Positions 53,295 to 63,569 are shown, counted from the stretch's first letter. The stretch is DNA of 64,000 nucleotides from Pedobacter rhodius (GCF_027213645.1 NZ_JAPWGL010000001.1:310001-374000), one strand, 5' to 3'. Notes: generated from the sequence alone by a model not told the origin. Translations and numbers: made by a program.

Positions 53295-55046
53295 CTATAA
53301 GTTTTTGCCTAATTTTTCCAGCATTTCAGGTGGGATGTTGTGGGTATCTACGAGTAAAAATCCATCAAGGCAATCCGAAAATTTAGGGTCAATGTTAAAG
53401 GAAATAATTTTTGCGTTAAGATTCATGTATTGTCTTAAAAGTACCGGGATTTTGATGTGCGAATTTTCTATATCGCCAATAATACTATCCAAATCTTTAA
53501 AAGAATCGCTGCTATCCACGAGTGTATCAGTGGAAATTGGTAATAAGTCGGCTTTAAATTTATTTCTTGGCTTTACATATTTAGCCATTTCATAATCGAA
53601 ATGGTTTTTGGTAATGTAATCTACAATAAGTGCTTTACTGAATTTTGAAAAACTATTGCTGATGCTTACCGGACCAAACATGTAGCGGTACTGCGGATTA
53701 TCAATTAAATATTTTAAAATTCCCTTCCAGAGTAAAAAAAGCGGTAGCGGCTTACCCTGGTATTCTTTTCTAATCCACGAACGGCCCAGCTCAATACCTT
53801 GTCTGAGCATCGGATAAAACTGGTCTTTAATTTTAAATAGTTCGGAAAGGTAAAAACCACGGCGGCCCATACTTTCTAAAATTTCATCGCCTTTACCAAT
53901 ACGGTAAGCGCCTACAATATTTTCCAGTTCTTTATCCCAGATAAACAAATGATTGTAATAGATGTCATAGTTGTCCAGATCAATCTTCTTGTTTGTTCCT
54001 TCGCCGACCTCCCGAAAAGTAATTTCTCTCAAACGGCCAATTTCCCTTAAAATATTAGGGATTTTCAAGGTCGGAACAATATAAACCTCATAGTTTTTTT
54101 CTGTCCATACATTAAAATCTTCTAAGTTGGCAACTTCTTCTTTGATCAAAACCCTCGACGTTTCCTCAATGATTTCAGCAGGCTTTTTTTTGATTTTAAA
54201 TAATTTGAGCGGGTTAAAAAGTTTCTTTTCGGTATCCAATCCAACACCTAAGGCATAAGTGCGGGCCCTTAAAAAGTCCATCAACTTATTGGTTTTGTTC
54301 ATGTGCGAAATCTCATCAAGCCCGATTGCCTTGCCAATTCTAACCCGAATGGTACGCCCGTGTTTATTTAAAAATTCCGAAGGTAATTTTGCGGTGCGGA
54401 GCGTTGGATGGATGAAACTTAAAATATTGAAAAACACACCATTATTGCCATGAAAATATATGGGTATCACAGGCACTTTTGCCTTTGCTATCAGTTTCCC
54501 CACTACAGGATGCCACATTCTGTCGGTTACTTGCTGGGCATCTAATTTAAAAGTAGATACTTCACCTGCCGGAAAAATCCCTATTGGTGTGCCATTTCTT
54601 AACAAGTCGAAAGTCGTTTTTAATCCGCTGATGCTTGAAGAATGCTGAACGTTTTCGAATGGATTTACGGCAACGAAAAACTCATCCAGGTTCGGTATTT
54701 TCTTCAAAATGAAATTAACCATAACCTTCGCATCCGGGCGAACCGTGCATAAAAGTTTAACCAGTGCAAGGCCTTCCACGCCACCGTAAGGATGGTTTGC
54801 AATGGCGATAAATGGTCCAGTTTTGGGTATGCTGTTTAATTCATCCTCATCGAAATCAATAGCAACACCAATGGTTTCCAGTATTTTATCTACAAACTCT
54901 AAACCTTTAAAATGCTGATTCTGAGAGAAAACATCGTTGATGTCGTTCAGCTTCATGATTTCCATCATTAAACCTGCCAATCCAGGAACGCCCAACTTAT
55001 CTATTTTCGTCGCCTTCGCAAATTCTGAGGTCGTAATAATTTTCAT
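53295..55046 (-). CDS. Fused acyltransferase/GNAT protein (OlsF-type aminolipid synthase)
   Basis: A 583-residue two-domain protein. Residues about 1-270 are a PlsC-like O-acyltransferase (IAIANHPYGGVEGLALV, IGIFPAGEVSTF, VIPIYFHGNNGVFF). Residues about 310-520 are a GNAT/OlsB-like N-acyltransferase (NHLFIWDKELENIVGAYRIG, YLSELFKI, ELGRSWIRKEYQGKPLPLFLLWKGI). This order matches bifunctional ornithine lipid synthase OlsF, and in Bacteroides the split GlsA/GlsB pair makes glycine lipids. Which amino acid is used here cannot be told. A single-domain paralogue lies 1.5 kb away on the same strand. Confidence 0.8.
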   Translation of the reverse strand: MKIITTSEFAKATKIDKLGVPGLAGLMMEIMKLNDINDVFSQNQHFKGLEFVDKILETIGVAIDFDEDELNSIPKTGPFIAIANHPYGGVEGLALVKLLCTVRPDAKVMVNFILKKIPNLDEFFVAVNPFENVQHSSSISGLKTTFDLLRNGTPIGIFPAGEVSTFKLDAQQVTDRMWHPVVGKLIAKAKVPVIPIYFHGNNGVFFNILSFIHPTLRTAKLPSEFLNKHGRTIRVRIGKAIGLDEISHMNKTNKLMDFLRARTYALGVGLDTEKKLFNPLKLFKIKKKPAEIIEETSRVLIKEEVANLEDFNVWTEKNYEVYIVPTLKIPNILREIGRLREITFREVGEGTNKKIDLDNYDIYYNHLFIWDKELENIVGAYRIGKGDEILESMGRRGFYLSELFKIKDQFYPMLRQGIELGRSWIRKEYQGKPLPLFLLWKGILKYLIDNPQYRYMFGPVSISNSFSKFSKALIVDYITKNHFDYEMAKYVKPRNKFKADLLPISTDTLVDSSDSFKDLDSIIGDIENSHIKIPVLLRQYMNLNAKIISFNIDPKFSDCLDGFLLVDTHNIPPEMLEKLGKNL

Positions 55047-55140
55047 AAGAATAATTAGCTTGTTGATATGCAGAACAGTAGTTGTTTTTGCAATCCCAAA
55101 AATAAGATTTATATTTATAATACACGCTTAATATCACACA

Positions 55141-56040
55141 ATGAGAATCTGGCTCAGTAAATACTTTGGTTTCAGTAAGGGTGAATTCAATGGGTTAATG
55201 CTTTTGATTCTGATAATTGCATTTTTAAAATTTCTGCCGTTAATATATAATTATTATAGGCCGATAGAAAAAGATGACCCAAATCTGTTGGCTTCCATTC
55301 AAAATATAAAGTTTACGGATGAGCAAAGTTATCTGTACACGCGCGATAAAATTGAAAGTTCAAACCATAAACCAATATCGAAGTTATTCAAATTCGATCC
55401 CAATACAATAGATGCTGAAGGCTGGCAGACATTAGGGTTATCATTAAAGCAAGCGCAGTCTATCCTGAATTATCGCAATAAAGGGGGGAAGTTTTATAAA
55501 GTAGAAGACCTTCAGAAAATGTATACGATAGCTCCTGAAATGTATAAAAAACTTCTGCCTTATGTTGAAATAGAAAATCAGCACCAGGTATTTGCTAAAA
55601 AGGATTTTCAATATGAGAAAAAGGAATACACAAAAAAGGCATCGGTTATTGTCGAAATCAATCAGGCCGATTCGGCAGGATTAGACGAAATAAAAGGTAT
55701 TGGACCAGCTTTCGCTACCCGGATTTTGAAGTACAGGACGCGTTTGGGCGGTTTCTATAAAAAAGAACAGCTTATGGAAGTTTATGGTTTAGATTCGGTG
55801 AAGTATGCCGAGATAAAAGACCAGATTTCTGTTGATCCATCTGAAATAAAAATAATAAATATTAATTCTGCAGATTTTAATGCATTAAAAACCTTCCCGT
55901 ATTTGTCTTATAAACAAATTAATGCCATTCTGCAATACAGAAAACAGCACGGCAAATATGCTAATGTAAACGATTTAAAAAAGGTTGCCATTTTAACCCC
56001 TCAGGTTATAGATAAGGTGTTACCCTATCTTTCATTTTAA
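55141..56040 (+). CDS. Helix-hairpin-helix protein (ComEA-like)
   Basis: A 299-residue protein with an N-terminal membrane anchor (about 17-37) and three helix-hairpin-helix repeats: near 95-140 (TLGLSLKQAQSILNYRNKGG), 175-225 (IKGIGPAFATRILKYRTRLGGFYKKEQL) and 245-299 (NALKTFPYLSYKQINAILQYRKQHGKY). ComEA binds incoming DNA in competence, and this architecture is common in Bacteroidota, but competence genes are not nearby. It is divergent from the OlsF-type gene. Confidence 0.82.
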   Translation: MRIWLSKYFGFSKGEFNGLMLLILIIAFLKFLPLIYNYYRPIEKDDPNLLASIQNIKFTDEQSYLYTRDKIESSNHKPISKLFKFDPNTIDAEGWQTLGLSLKQAQSILNYRNKGGKFYKVEDLQKMYTIAPEMYKKLLPYVEIENQHQVFAKKDFQYEKKEYTKKASVIVEINQADSAGLDEIKGIGPAFATRILKYRTRLGGFYKKEQLMEVYGLDSVKYAEIKDQISVDPSEIKIININSADFNALKTFPYLSYKQINAILQYRKQHGKYANVNDLKKVAILTPQVIDKVLPYLSF

Positions 56041-56269
56041 CTTGTTATTGCTGGTTTGCCTGTTTTATACCGGTATGGATAATTAATGTTTAAGTTTTTT
56101 AAAAAATAAATAAAAAACTTTTGTCAGTTTTTATCAACGTTTAAAATTAGTGTATAAACTAATTGAACCGAATACCATTTCATTCTGTACTTGTGCGAAT
56201 TTTTAATGGTAAATAACTAGAAAATAATTGTTTATCATTGCCGCAACTAACCCATAAAAAATATAATTA

Positions 56270-57424
56270 ATGAGCGTAAGCTATAATTTTTCAGAAACTG
56301 AAACCCAGGTAAATGTTAAGGCGATGGTTCGGGATTTTGCCGAAAAACACATCCGTCCAAATATTATGGAATGGGATGAAGCACAAACTTTTCCGGTAGA
56401 ATTGTTTAAACAATTAGGCGAACTGGGTTTAATGGGTGTTTTAGTTCCCGAAGAATACGGGGGTTCAGGTTTAGGTTACCAGGAATACGTTGATGTTATT
56501 GTAGAAGTAGCGAGGGTATGTGGTTCGATAGGTTTATCCTTAGCGGCACACAATTCACTTTGTACGGGGCATATTCTGGCATTTGGTAATGATGAACAAA
56601 AACAGAAGTGGCTACCAAAACTTGCAACTGCTGAATGGATTGGTGCCTGGGGTTTAACGGAAGCCAATACCGGATCGGATGCTTTAAGAATGATGACGAC
56701 TGCCATTGAAGATGGTGACGACTATATCATTAACGGTTCAAAAAACTGGATTACCCATGGTAAAAGCGGAGACATAGCCGTTGTTATGGTACGAACCGGT
56801 GAGCAGGGAAGTTCGAAAGGAATTTCTGCGATAGTTGTAGAACGGGGAACGCCTGGTTTTTCAGCAGGTAAAAAAGAAAATAAGCTGGGCATGCGTGCAT
56901 CAGAAACCACGGAAATGATTTTTGATAATTGCCGTGTGCCAAAAGCAAATTTACTCGGAAACGTGGGTGAAGGTTTTAAACAGGCCATGAAAGTTTTGGA
57001 TGGTGGCCGTATTTCAATCGCGGCATTGGGATTGGGGATTGCTAAAGGTGCTTTTGATGCAGCGGTTTCGTACTCAAAACAACGCCAGCAGTTTGGGCAA
57101 CCGATTTCGAGTTTTCAGGCGATAAGTTTTAAACTGGCAGATATGGCCACGGAAATTGAAGCCGCAGAATTGCTGATTCGCCAGGCTGCGGATTTAAAAA
57201 ACAGGCACTTGCCCATGACAAAGGAATCGGCAATGGCTAAATATTTTTCATCGGAAGTTGCCGTAAAAGTAGCTACCGAGGCGGTTCAGATTTTTGGTGG
57301 TTACGGTTATACCAAAGATTTTCCGGTAGAAAAATTTTATCGCGATAGTAAATTATGCACCATAGGCGAAGGCACATCGGAAATTCAAAAGATTGTTATC
57401 GCAAGGGAAATATTATCTAAGTAG
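56270..57424 (+). CDS. Acyl-CoA dehydrogenase
   Basis: FAD-dependent enzyme that introduces the alpha-beta double bond in acyl-CoA, 384 residues. Family motifs are [16 protein letters not shown] (about 122-137), [41 protein letters not shown] (near 267) and [27 protein letters not shown]. The Glu in GEGTSE is the expected catalytic base. Chain-length preference is unknown. It is a single-gene unit followed by a terminator and the DUF6496 gene. Confidence 0.93.
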   Translation: MSVSYNFSETETQVNVKAMVRDFAEKHIRPNIMEWDEAQTFPVELFKQLGELGLMGVLVPEEYGGSGLGYQEYVDVIVEVARVCGSIGLSLAAHNSLCTGHILAFGNDEQKQKWLPKLATAEWIGAWGLTEANTGSDALRMMTTAIEDGDDYIINGSKNWITHGKSGDIAVVMVRTGEQGSSKGISAIVVERGTPGFSAGKKENKLGMRASETTEMIFDNCRVPKANLLGNVGEGFKQAMKVLDGGRISIAALGLGIAKGAFDAAVSYSKQRQQFGQPISSFQAISFKLADMATEIEAAELLIRQAADLKNRHLPMTKESAMAKYFSSEVAVKVATEAVQIFGGYGYTKDFPVEKFYRDSKLCTIGEGTSEIQKIVIAREILSK

Positions 57425-57523
57425 AGGGTTTTAAGATAGAGGATTTAAGGCTTTATGCATTGAACCTTATACCTTTTAAACCTTCTGCCTTCAACCTTAT
57501 TAAAAACCAAATATATTATGAGT

Positions 57524-57559
57524 AATCCGGACGGTTTAACTACCTCCGGATTTTTTTTG
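57524..57559 (+). terminator. Terminator of the acyl-CoA dehydrogenase gene
   Basis: AATCCGGA (57524-57531) and TCCGGATT (57545-57552) pair around a 13-base loop, followed by a T run. Confidence 0.75.
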
Positions 57560-57600
57560 TTTAAATTTTCAAAACCAATCTTTTCAAAGTAATGTTTTTA

Positions 57601-57651
57601 CTAGATACTAGATACTAGATACTAGATACTAGATACTAGATACCAAATACT
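57601..57651 (+). repeat. (CTAGATA)6 array in the leader of the DUF6496 gene
   Basis: Six perfect heptamers (57601-57642) read AGATACT in the NGATACT phase, then AGATACC/AAATACT. The last unit ends six bases before the ATG at 57658. It is the most regular of the three related arrays. Confidence 0.88.
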
Positions 57652-57657
57652 AAAAAC

Positions 57658-57834
57658 ATGGCAAAATATTCAGAAAAAGCAGGTGAGAAAGTAGCTGAAA
57701 CCATGCACGAAATGAAAGAAGGAAAGCTAAAGAGTGGTTCGGGTAAAAAGGTGACTTCTAAAAAACAAGCTATCGCTATAGGTTTATCAGAAGCCAGAAA
57801 AGAAGGCGCAAAACTTCCAAAAAAGAAGGATTAA
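57658..57834 (+). CDS. DUF6496 family protein
   Basis: A 58-residue basic protein not obvious by size: MAKYSEKAGEKVAETMHEMK, then GKLKSGSGKKVTSKKQAIAIG and LSEARKEGAKLPKKKD. It matches the DUF6496 family (small Lys-rich protein with KV/TSKKQAIAIALSEARK). Function unknown. The start is fixed by the heptamer array, which ends six bases before the ATG. It is convergent with the small membrane gene at 57890. Confidence 0.75.
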   Translation: MAKYSEKAGEKVAETMHEMKEGKLKSGSGKKVTSKKQAIAIGLSEARKEGAKLPKKKD

Positions 57835-57889
57835 CGATATATTATTGAAACTATATCTTAGAATTAAGTTTTCCCTAAACCTCTAAACC

Positions 57890-58276
57890 CTACTGTGGCA
57901 AATCTTTAACCGAATATATACTATCTACTACGTATACTGAAAAACCTCTCCAAGGCAATGTGTTTTTGTATTCTTTATAATGTAATTCAAAAAATTTGCC
58001 GCTATTTGCCATCATTTTCTCTGCAATTGCTTCATTTGCAATGGAAAATTCAAATTCATTGTTTTGAAGTGTTCCTGTTTGTCGGGATTTTATACCACTC
58101 TGAATCAATTTCCCTTCGTATGTTTTAAACATGTAGCCTTTTTTAACTACATAATTTAATTCGCCGGCTTTAACCCCTTCTCCAAAAACAAAGAAATATT
58201 TGTAGTACGCTAAAGCGGCAATAATTAATATAACCAAAATCAAAATAATGGATATTGTTTTTTTTCTAGTTGTCAT
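57890..58276 (-). CDS. Small membrane-anchored conserved protein
   Basis: A 128-residue protein with one N-terminal membrane segment (about 7-27, TISIILILVILIIAALAY) and a soluble domain (GELNYVVKKGYMFKTYEGKLIQSGI, then ANSGKFFELHYKEYKNTLPWRGFSVYVVDSI). I recall it as a conserved Sphingobacteriaceae/Bacteroidota hypothetical, sometimes labelled 6-phosphogluconate dehydrogenase without support. The function is unknown. Confidence 0.68.
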   Translation of the reverse strand: MTTRKKTISIILILVILIIAALAYYKYFFVFGEGVKAGELNYVVKKGYMFKTYEGKLIQSGIKSRQTGTLQNNEFEFSIANEAIAEKMMANSGKFFELHYKEYKNTLPWRGFSVYVVDSIYSVKDLPQ

Positions 58277-58795
58277 TTTAAATTATTTATTAATTAAATG
58301 TATGAAAAGAATGGAACAACTTATTTGAAAATAAGTTTGGAAATTCTAATTTTTTAAATTAATTAATTTAAGACTTAAATTTTACTTCAATTACATGTTT
58401 TTCTTAATTATTTACTATTGATTTTTAAGTATTTAACATTTTTTTTAATTAAAATGTAATAAAACTAATTTATAAGTTGTATTATTTTATTTTATTTAGA
58501 TTTTTAGTGTATTTTTTATTCTTCTTTTCGTTAAAAATTTTGTTTTTTTAAAAAATCAAACCTAAAACAAACTAATTTCATAATGTATTTTTAATTTTTA
58601 ACTAAAAAATATTTAATTTTTTTAGTTTTTTATTGTAAAAATATTTATTTAATATTTTTTGTTTAAAATCAGATAAGGATTTTCATGTGTTTTTAAGTCT
58701 TTTAGGCTTATTGATTGATTTTATAGGATTGATTTTGTAAATTAAAATACAATTTCTCTAAATAAATACTAAATCATAACCTAAAATTAAAATTT
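58277..58795. other. Extremely AT-rich gap upstream of susC-like
   Basis: About 520 bases with very few G or C, many A/T runs and no convincing open frame. It lies between the divergent small membrane gene and the SusC-like gene, so it probably holds both promoters, but I cannot place one. No palindromic operator is obvious. Confidence 0.5.
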
Positions 58796-61700
58796 ATGAA
58801 AGAAAAACTACTCGTTTTATTCCTTTTTGTTGGGCTTAGCTTCGCTGTTCAGGCACAACAAAAGAAAATTACAGGAAAAGTAACTTCAGCTAAAGATGGT
58901 TTACCCATTCCCGGAGTTTCCGTTTCGGTACCCGGAGCCAGAATTGTAGCTCAAACGGGTGCCGACGGCATTTATTCTATATCAGTTCCCGGTGACACCA
59001 AATCCCTTATTTTTCGTTTCGTAGGCTTCACAGCCAAAACGGTTCCAATTAACTCATCTACTGTGAATGCTGCTTTGGAAGAAGAAAGCAACTCACTAAC
59101 TGATGTAATCGTAACGGGCTATTCAACCTTCAAAAAGGCTGATAATATCGGCTCAATATCAACAATATCAGGAAAAGAATTCGAAAACAAACCAATTCAG
59201 AGTTTCGATCAGGCATTGGGTGGTAAGGCAGCTGGTGTTCAAATTACCATTCCAAATGGTGTACTGAATAACCCGCCGGTTATTCGTATTCGTGGTACAA
59301 ATTCCATTTCTCTAAGTTCCTATCCGTTAATTATTGTTGATGGCGTTGCTACGTATACCGGTGACGTAAGCGGATCAAGTGCGCCTGGTAATGCATTATC
59401 CAGTATCAATCCAAATGATATCGAACGGCTGGAGGTTTTAAAAGATGCAGCTGCTTCTGCAATTTATGGGAGCAGGGGTGCCAATGGTGTTATTGTTATC
59501 ACCACAAAAAAAGGTAAGCCTGGTAAAGCTGTCGTATCGTATGATGCGTGGGTAAGTTCAACAGAGGCAAGAGGTTTGCCTGTACTTTTAGACGCCTATC
59601 AATACACCGATTTAAAAAATGAAGGATTAAGAAATGCCGGTACTTTTGATAATACAAATGCCAACCTGGCCAACAGAAGATATTTTGCGTTATCAAATGA
59701 TGCTGCCGGAAATGTTATCAATACAAATTGGTACGATTATATTTATAGAACAGGTTTTTCCCATAACAATTCATTAAGTATTTCCGGCGGTAGTGAATCT
59801 ACCAACTATTATTTATCCGGAAGTTATACCAATCAGCAAGGTATTGTAACCAATAATAATTATAATAGAAAAGCGGCCTTGTTCAAGGTCGACCATAGAG
59901 AAGGGAAAATATTTGTTGTGGGTGGTAAAATATCTTATTCTAATGAAGAAAACTTATCTGCAACGTCTACAGGCTCTCTTGCCGGTGAAGCATTCGGTAC
60001 AGGTGGTTTAGGACGTTTGGCTATTGTAACTGCCCCAAACGTTTCTCCTTATAATAATGATGGAACTTACAGTGTGTTTAATGCAACAACCATTGGAAGA
60101 GGCGCAAATGTTGGTTCAGATGTAGGTTTTTATAATCCCGCCGCAGTTTTAAATTTAGATCGTTCAAATAATGAAATTAATCATATTCAGTCTAATATTT
60201 ACTTACAAGCTAATATTGCACCCTGGTTGTTCGCAAAATCAGTTTATGGTATCGATTATATTTTCTCTGATAATGATTCATTTGCAAATCCTATAAATGG
60301 GGGTTCAGCAGCATCGGGAGGTTCAGCGGCAGAAAGTTTAAATAAAAATAAACGATGGGTTTTAACCAATACGATTCAGGCAGATAAAACTTTTGGCGAA
60401 AAGCATAACTTCTCTTTATTGTTAGGTAATGAACAACAAAGAAGTACATCATTGGGTTTTGGAGCAAGCAGAACCACCTTATCCGATCCGGCTTTTAATG
60501 TATTTGCGGCTGGCTACGCTACACCGGCAGTGAACGTTGCTAATATGGGTGAAAATTACCTGGTTTCGTTTTTTAGCGGATTAACCTATAACTATGGAAA
60601 AAAATACTACGTTAATGCAAATATTCGTCAGGATGAATATTCTGCTTTTGGCGCTGATAACAAGAAAGGTGTTTTTTATGGTGTTGCTTTAGGTTGGGAA
60701 ATTGCCCAGGAAAAATTCTGGTCAAAATTAGGCCTGGATAAAACTTTTACAAGTTTCAAAATCAGGGGTTCATATGGTACAGTAGGGAACACCAGTGGTT
60801 TGGGTAATTTGGCTTCTTATTCTTTTTATTCAACCGGTTTATATAATGGAGCATCTACATTAGTTCCAAGTCAAACCGGAAACGATCAAATCGGATGGGA
60901 AGAAAGTAAGAAGCTCGATTTGGGTTTCAATTTCGGTATTCTGAATGACAGAATTACAGTAGAAGCTGCTTATTATAAAAATATGCTCGATGGCCTGATT
61001 TATAATGTGCCTCAGGTTCCATCGGCAGGTTTACCCAGTACGCCTCAGCTAAACATCGCATCGATGTATAATAAAGGTTTGGAATTAACCGTTAATGCAG
61101 AAGCTGTTCGTACACAGGCTTTCAGCTGGTCTCCATCATTTAACATTTCTTATAATAAAAATGAAATTCTTTCTTTGTCAGAAGGTTTAACGCAATTTAT
61201 TCAAGCAACTTCCAGTTTAGAATCTGCAAGTATTTCCAAAGTTGGTGGTCCGCTTGGTATGATTTACACCGTACAAACTGCAGGTGTAGATCCTGCAACC
61301 GGAAGGCGTATTTTTATCGAAAAATCTACCGGCAAAAAAGTGCTTTATCAGCAAGTTGCGCCTGCCGGACAATTCAGGTATTCTTATGAAGACGGTACAG
61401 AAGCCAGAAACGGAATTTCGCTTAATAACGACGGCATCGCTTATAAAAATACTCAACCAAAATTTTCTGGTGGTTTTGACAATACATTCAGATATAAGCA
61501 GTTTGATTTGGGTTTAACTTTTACCTATCAACTCGGCTTTTATATTTATTATGGTACTAATGCAGGTTTAAGGGATCAGCGTTTCTGGAATAATTCTACT
61601 GATATGTTAGACAGATGGACAACCCCGGGACAAATTACGGACATTCCAAAAATCATAAATGGCGATAATGTATCAAACGGTTCTTCTTTTCCAATAGACG

Positions 61701-61969
61701 TTAACGTGTTTAAGGGCGACTTTTTAAAACTTAGAACGGCGAGTTTTGGCTATACATTCCCAAAAAGTGTGGTATCCAGATTAAAACTATCGAGCGCCAG
61801 ATTATATGTTAGCGGTAATAATTTAATCATTCTTACCAAATATCCCGGGTCCGATCCGGAAGTGTCTTCTAATGGTAATTCCATTGGCGGGAATGCTTCT
61901 CAAGGTGTTGAAAGAAACTCGGTCGGTAACGGAAGGGCTTTTACCGCAGGTTTATCTGTTAAGTTTTAA
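58796..61969 (+). CDS. SusC/RagA family TonB-linked outer-membrane protein
   Basis: Outer-membrane transporter of 1057 residues that imports oligosaccharides or peptides with SusD. Signal peptide (about 1-20), then a carboxypeptidase-like domain (22-100, KKITGKVTSAKDGLPIPGVSV), plug with the SusC marker VIRIRGTNSISLSSYPLIIVDG (near 180) and DIERLEVLKDAAASAIYGSRGANGVIVITTKKGK, then the beta-barrel to the terminal aromatic KF. The SusD partner starts 16 bases after. No glycosidase, sensor or sulfatase gene adjoins, so the substrate is unknown. Confidence 0.94.
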   Translation: MKEKLLVLFLFVGLSFAVQAQQKKITGKVTSAKDGLPIPGVSVSVPGARIVAQTGADGIYSISVPGDTKSLIFRFVGFTAKTVPINSSTVNAALEEESNSLTDVIVTGYSTFKKADNIGSISTISGKEFENKPIQSFDQALGGKAAGVQITIPNGVLNNPPVIRIRGTNSISLSSYPLIIVDGVATYTGDVSGSSAPGNALSSINPNDIERLEVLKDAAASAIYGSRGANGVIVITTKKGKPGKAVVSYDAWVSSTEARGLPVLLDAYQYTDLKNEGLRNAGTFDNTNANLANRRYFALSNDAAGNVINTNWYDYIYRTGFSHNNSLSISGGSESTNYYLSGSYTNQQGIVTNNNYNRKAALFKVDHREGKIFVVGGKISYSNEENLSATSTGSLAGEAFGTGGLGRLAIVTAPNVSPYNNDGTYSVFNATTIGRGANVGSDVGFYNPAAVLNLDRSNNEINHIQSNIYLQANIAPWLFAKSVYGIDYIFSDNDSFANPINGGSAASGGSAAESLNKNKRWVLTNTIQADKTFGEKHNFSLLLGNEQQRSTSLGFGASRTTLSDPAFNVFAAGYATPAVNVANMGENYLVSFFSGLTYNYGKKYYVNANIRQDEYSAFGADNKKGVFYGVALGWEIAQEKFWSKLGLDKTFTSFKIRGSYGTVGNTSGLGNLASYSFYSTGLYNGASTLVPSQTGNDQIGWEESKKLDLGFNFGILNDRITVEAAYYKNMLDGLIYNVPQVPSAGLPSTPQLNIASMYNKGLELTVNAEAVRTQAFSWSPSFNISYNKNEILSLSEGLTQFIQATSSLESASISKVGGPLGMIYTVQTAGVDPATGRRIFIEKSTGKKVLYQQVAPAGQFRYSYEDGTEARNGISLNNDGIAYKNTQPKFSGGFDNTFRYKQFDLGLTFTYQLGFYIYYGTNAGLRDQRFWNNSTDMLDRWTTPGQITDIPKIINGDNVSNGSSFPIDVNVFKGDFLKLRTASFGYTFPKSVVSRLKLSSARLYVSGNNLIILTKYPGSDPEVSSNGNSIGGNASQGVERNSVGNGRAFTAGLSVKF

Positions 61970-61985
61970 CCAATAAGAAAGAATT

Positions 61986-63437
61986 ATGAAAAAGAGACTA
62001 TTATATATTACTTATATCACACTAGGTTTATTCACTAGCTGCAAGAAGGAATTATTAACACCACAATCACAAACGGCAGTTGCTACTTTGGATTATGCTC
62101 AGTTTTCTACCGTGGGAAGAATCCAGGGGCAGGTTTTAGGTTTATATGCAGGATTAAGAGCCGGTGATTTTTACGGCAGCAGATACCTTGTTTATAATGA
62201 TTTAAGAGCTGATAATTTTTTAGCTCAAAGTAGTAACTCCGTAACTGCTTATCAAACGTATAATTATACATTAGGTAACGGGGCGCAGGAAGTAACTGAT
62301 TTTTGGGCTTCCGCCTATAGTACAATTAATCGATGCAATCTTTTTATTGAAGGGATGGCTGCAAAAGGAACATCTGTTATCGGAGATGCAATTTCTAAAA
62401 ACTACGTAGCAGAGGCCAAACTGGTTAGAGCCATTAGTTATTATAGTTTATTGCAGCTTTATGCCAGGCCTTATTATGACGGACAAGGCTCGAAACCAGG
62501 CTTACCCTTGCGGTTAACAGGAAATTCTGTGGCCGGAAATTACGATCTGGCCAGAAGCTCTACAGGTGTTATTTACACTCAGATTTTAAAAGACCTGAAT
62601 GAGGCAGAGGCTGATTTACCGCTAAATTACGGAACTGTAGCCGTAACCAATACCACCCGTGCGCACCGTAATACGGCTATTGCATTTAAAACACGTGTTT
62701 ATTTAACCATGCAGCGGTATGCGGATGTTATTACAGAAGCAAATAAAATTGTGAGCACAGCTGCTCCTTTCGTTGCAAGCACGGGTGTTCCGCTGGCTTT
62801 ACAGAGTGATGTTACCAATGTTTTTAAAACACCTTATACAACCAGCGAATCCATTTTATCCATGCCATTTGTTACCGGTACAGAAGCTGCCGGTGGCCAG
62901 AGTGCATTAGGCTCTTATTATTTTGGTGTGAAATTATATTCCTTAAACCCTGACGGGATAATCGGCGATGCTACAATTAAGGCAGCTGATAAAAGAAGAT
63001 CTTTCGTTACCTTATCAGGAGGGCTGCCTTATTTATCTAAATTTCCAACGCTGGCCGCTGCCGGTTATGCAGATTATGTTCCCGTAATCAGATATGCTGA
63101 AGTGCTGCTTAATTTAGGTGAAGCCCGTGCCAGAAGCACAAACTCGCTTGATGCACAAAGTATTGCATTGCTTAACGCCGTAAGAACACGATCGGATGCA
63201 ACTACAGTATTTACTGCCGCAAGTTTTGCTTCGCCCCAGGCTTTGTTTGATGCCTTTCTCAAAGAAAGAAATATCGAGTTTTTAGGCGAAGGATTACGCA
63301 GTCCGGATTTGTTACGTTTAGGATTAACAATACCTGGAAAAGGAAATGTTCCGGCTGTACCACCAACATCTACACAATACATCTGGCCAATTTCCGGTAC
63401 CGAATTATTGTACAATAAATTAATGACCGACAACTAA
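61986..63437 (+). CDS. SusD/RagB family nutrient-binding lipoprotein
   Basis: Surface lipoprotein of 483 residues that binds substrate for its SusC partner. The signal peptide ends LFTSC (Cys near 19) with the Lys-Lys after it. The SusD N-terminal part includes NRCNLFIEGMAAKG and YVAEAKLVRAISYYSLLQLYARPYY (near 135-160). The C-terminal SusD domain has YVPVIRYAEVLLNLGEARAR and FLKERNIEFLGEGLRSPDLLRLG. It is directly after susC-like and ends at a terminator. Confidence 0.93.
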   Translation: MKKRLLYITYITLGLFTSCKKELLTPQSQTAVATLDYAQFSTVGRIQGQVLGLYAGLRAGDFYGSRYLVYNDLRADNFLAQSSNSVTAYQTYNYTLGNGAQEVTDFWASAYSTINRCNLFIEGMAAKGTSVIGDAISKNYVAEAKLVRAISYYSLLQLYARPYYDGQGSKPGLPLRLTGNSVAGNYDLARSSTGVIYTQILKDLNEAEADLPLNYGTVAVTNTTRAHRNTAIAFKTRVYLTMQRYADVITEANKIVSTAAPFVASTGVPLALQSDVTNVFKTPYTTSESILSMPFVTGTEAAGGQSALGSYYFGVKLYSLNPDGIIGDATIKAADKRRSFVTLSGGLPYLSKFPTLAAAGYADYVPVIRYAEVLLNLGEARARSTNSLDAQSIALLNAVRTRSDATTVFTAASFASPQALFDAFLKERNIEFLGEGLRSPDLLRLGLTIPGKGNVPAVPPTSTQYIWPISGTELLYNKLMTDN

Positions 63438-63458
63438 AAATCATTTTTTTACTTATGG

Positions 63459-63491
63459 AAATGCCCTGAAAATTTCAGGGCATTTTTTTTT
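63459..63491 (+). terminator. Terminator of the susC-susD-like operon
   Basis: AAATGCCCTGAAA and TTTCAGGGCATTT form a long perfect stem, followed by a T run. Confidence 0.9.
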
Positions 63492-63569
63492 CTTTCTAAT
63501 CTGCTATAATACAGTTTATTATATGATAAATTTTTTTGGGTAAAAATTTTTTATTCTTAATATTTTACT

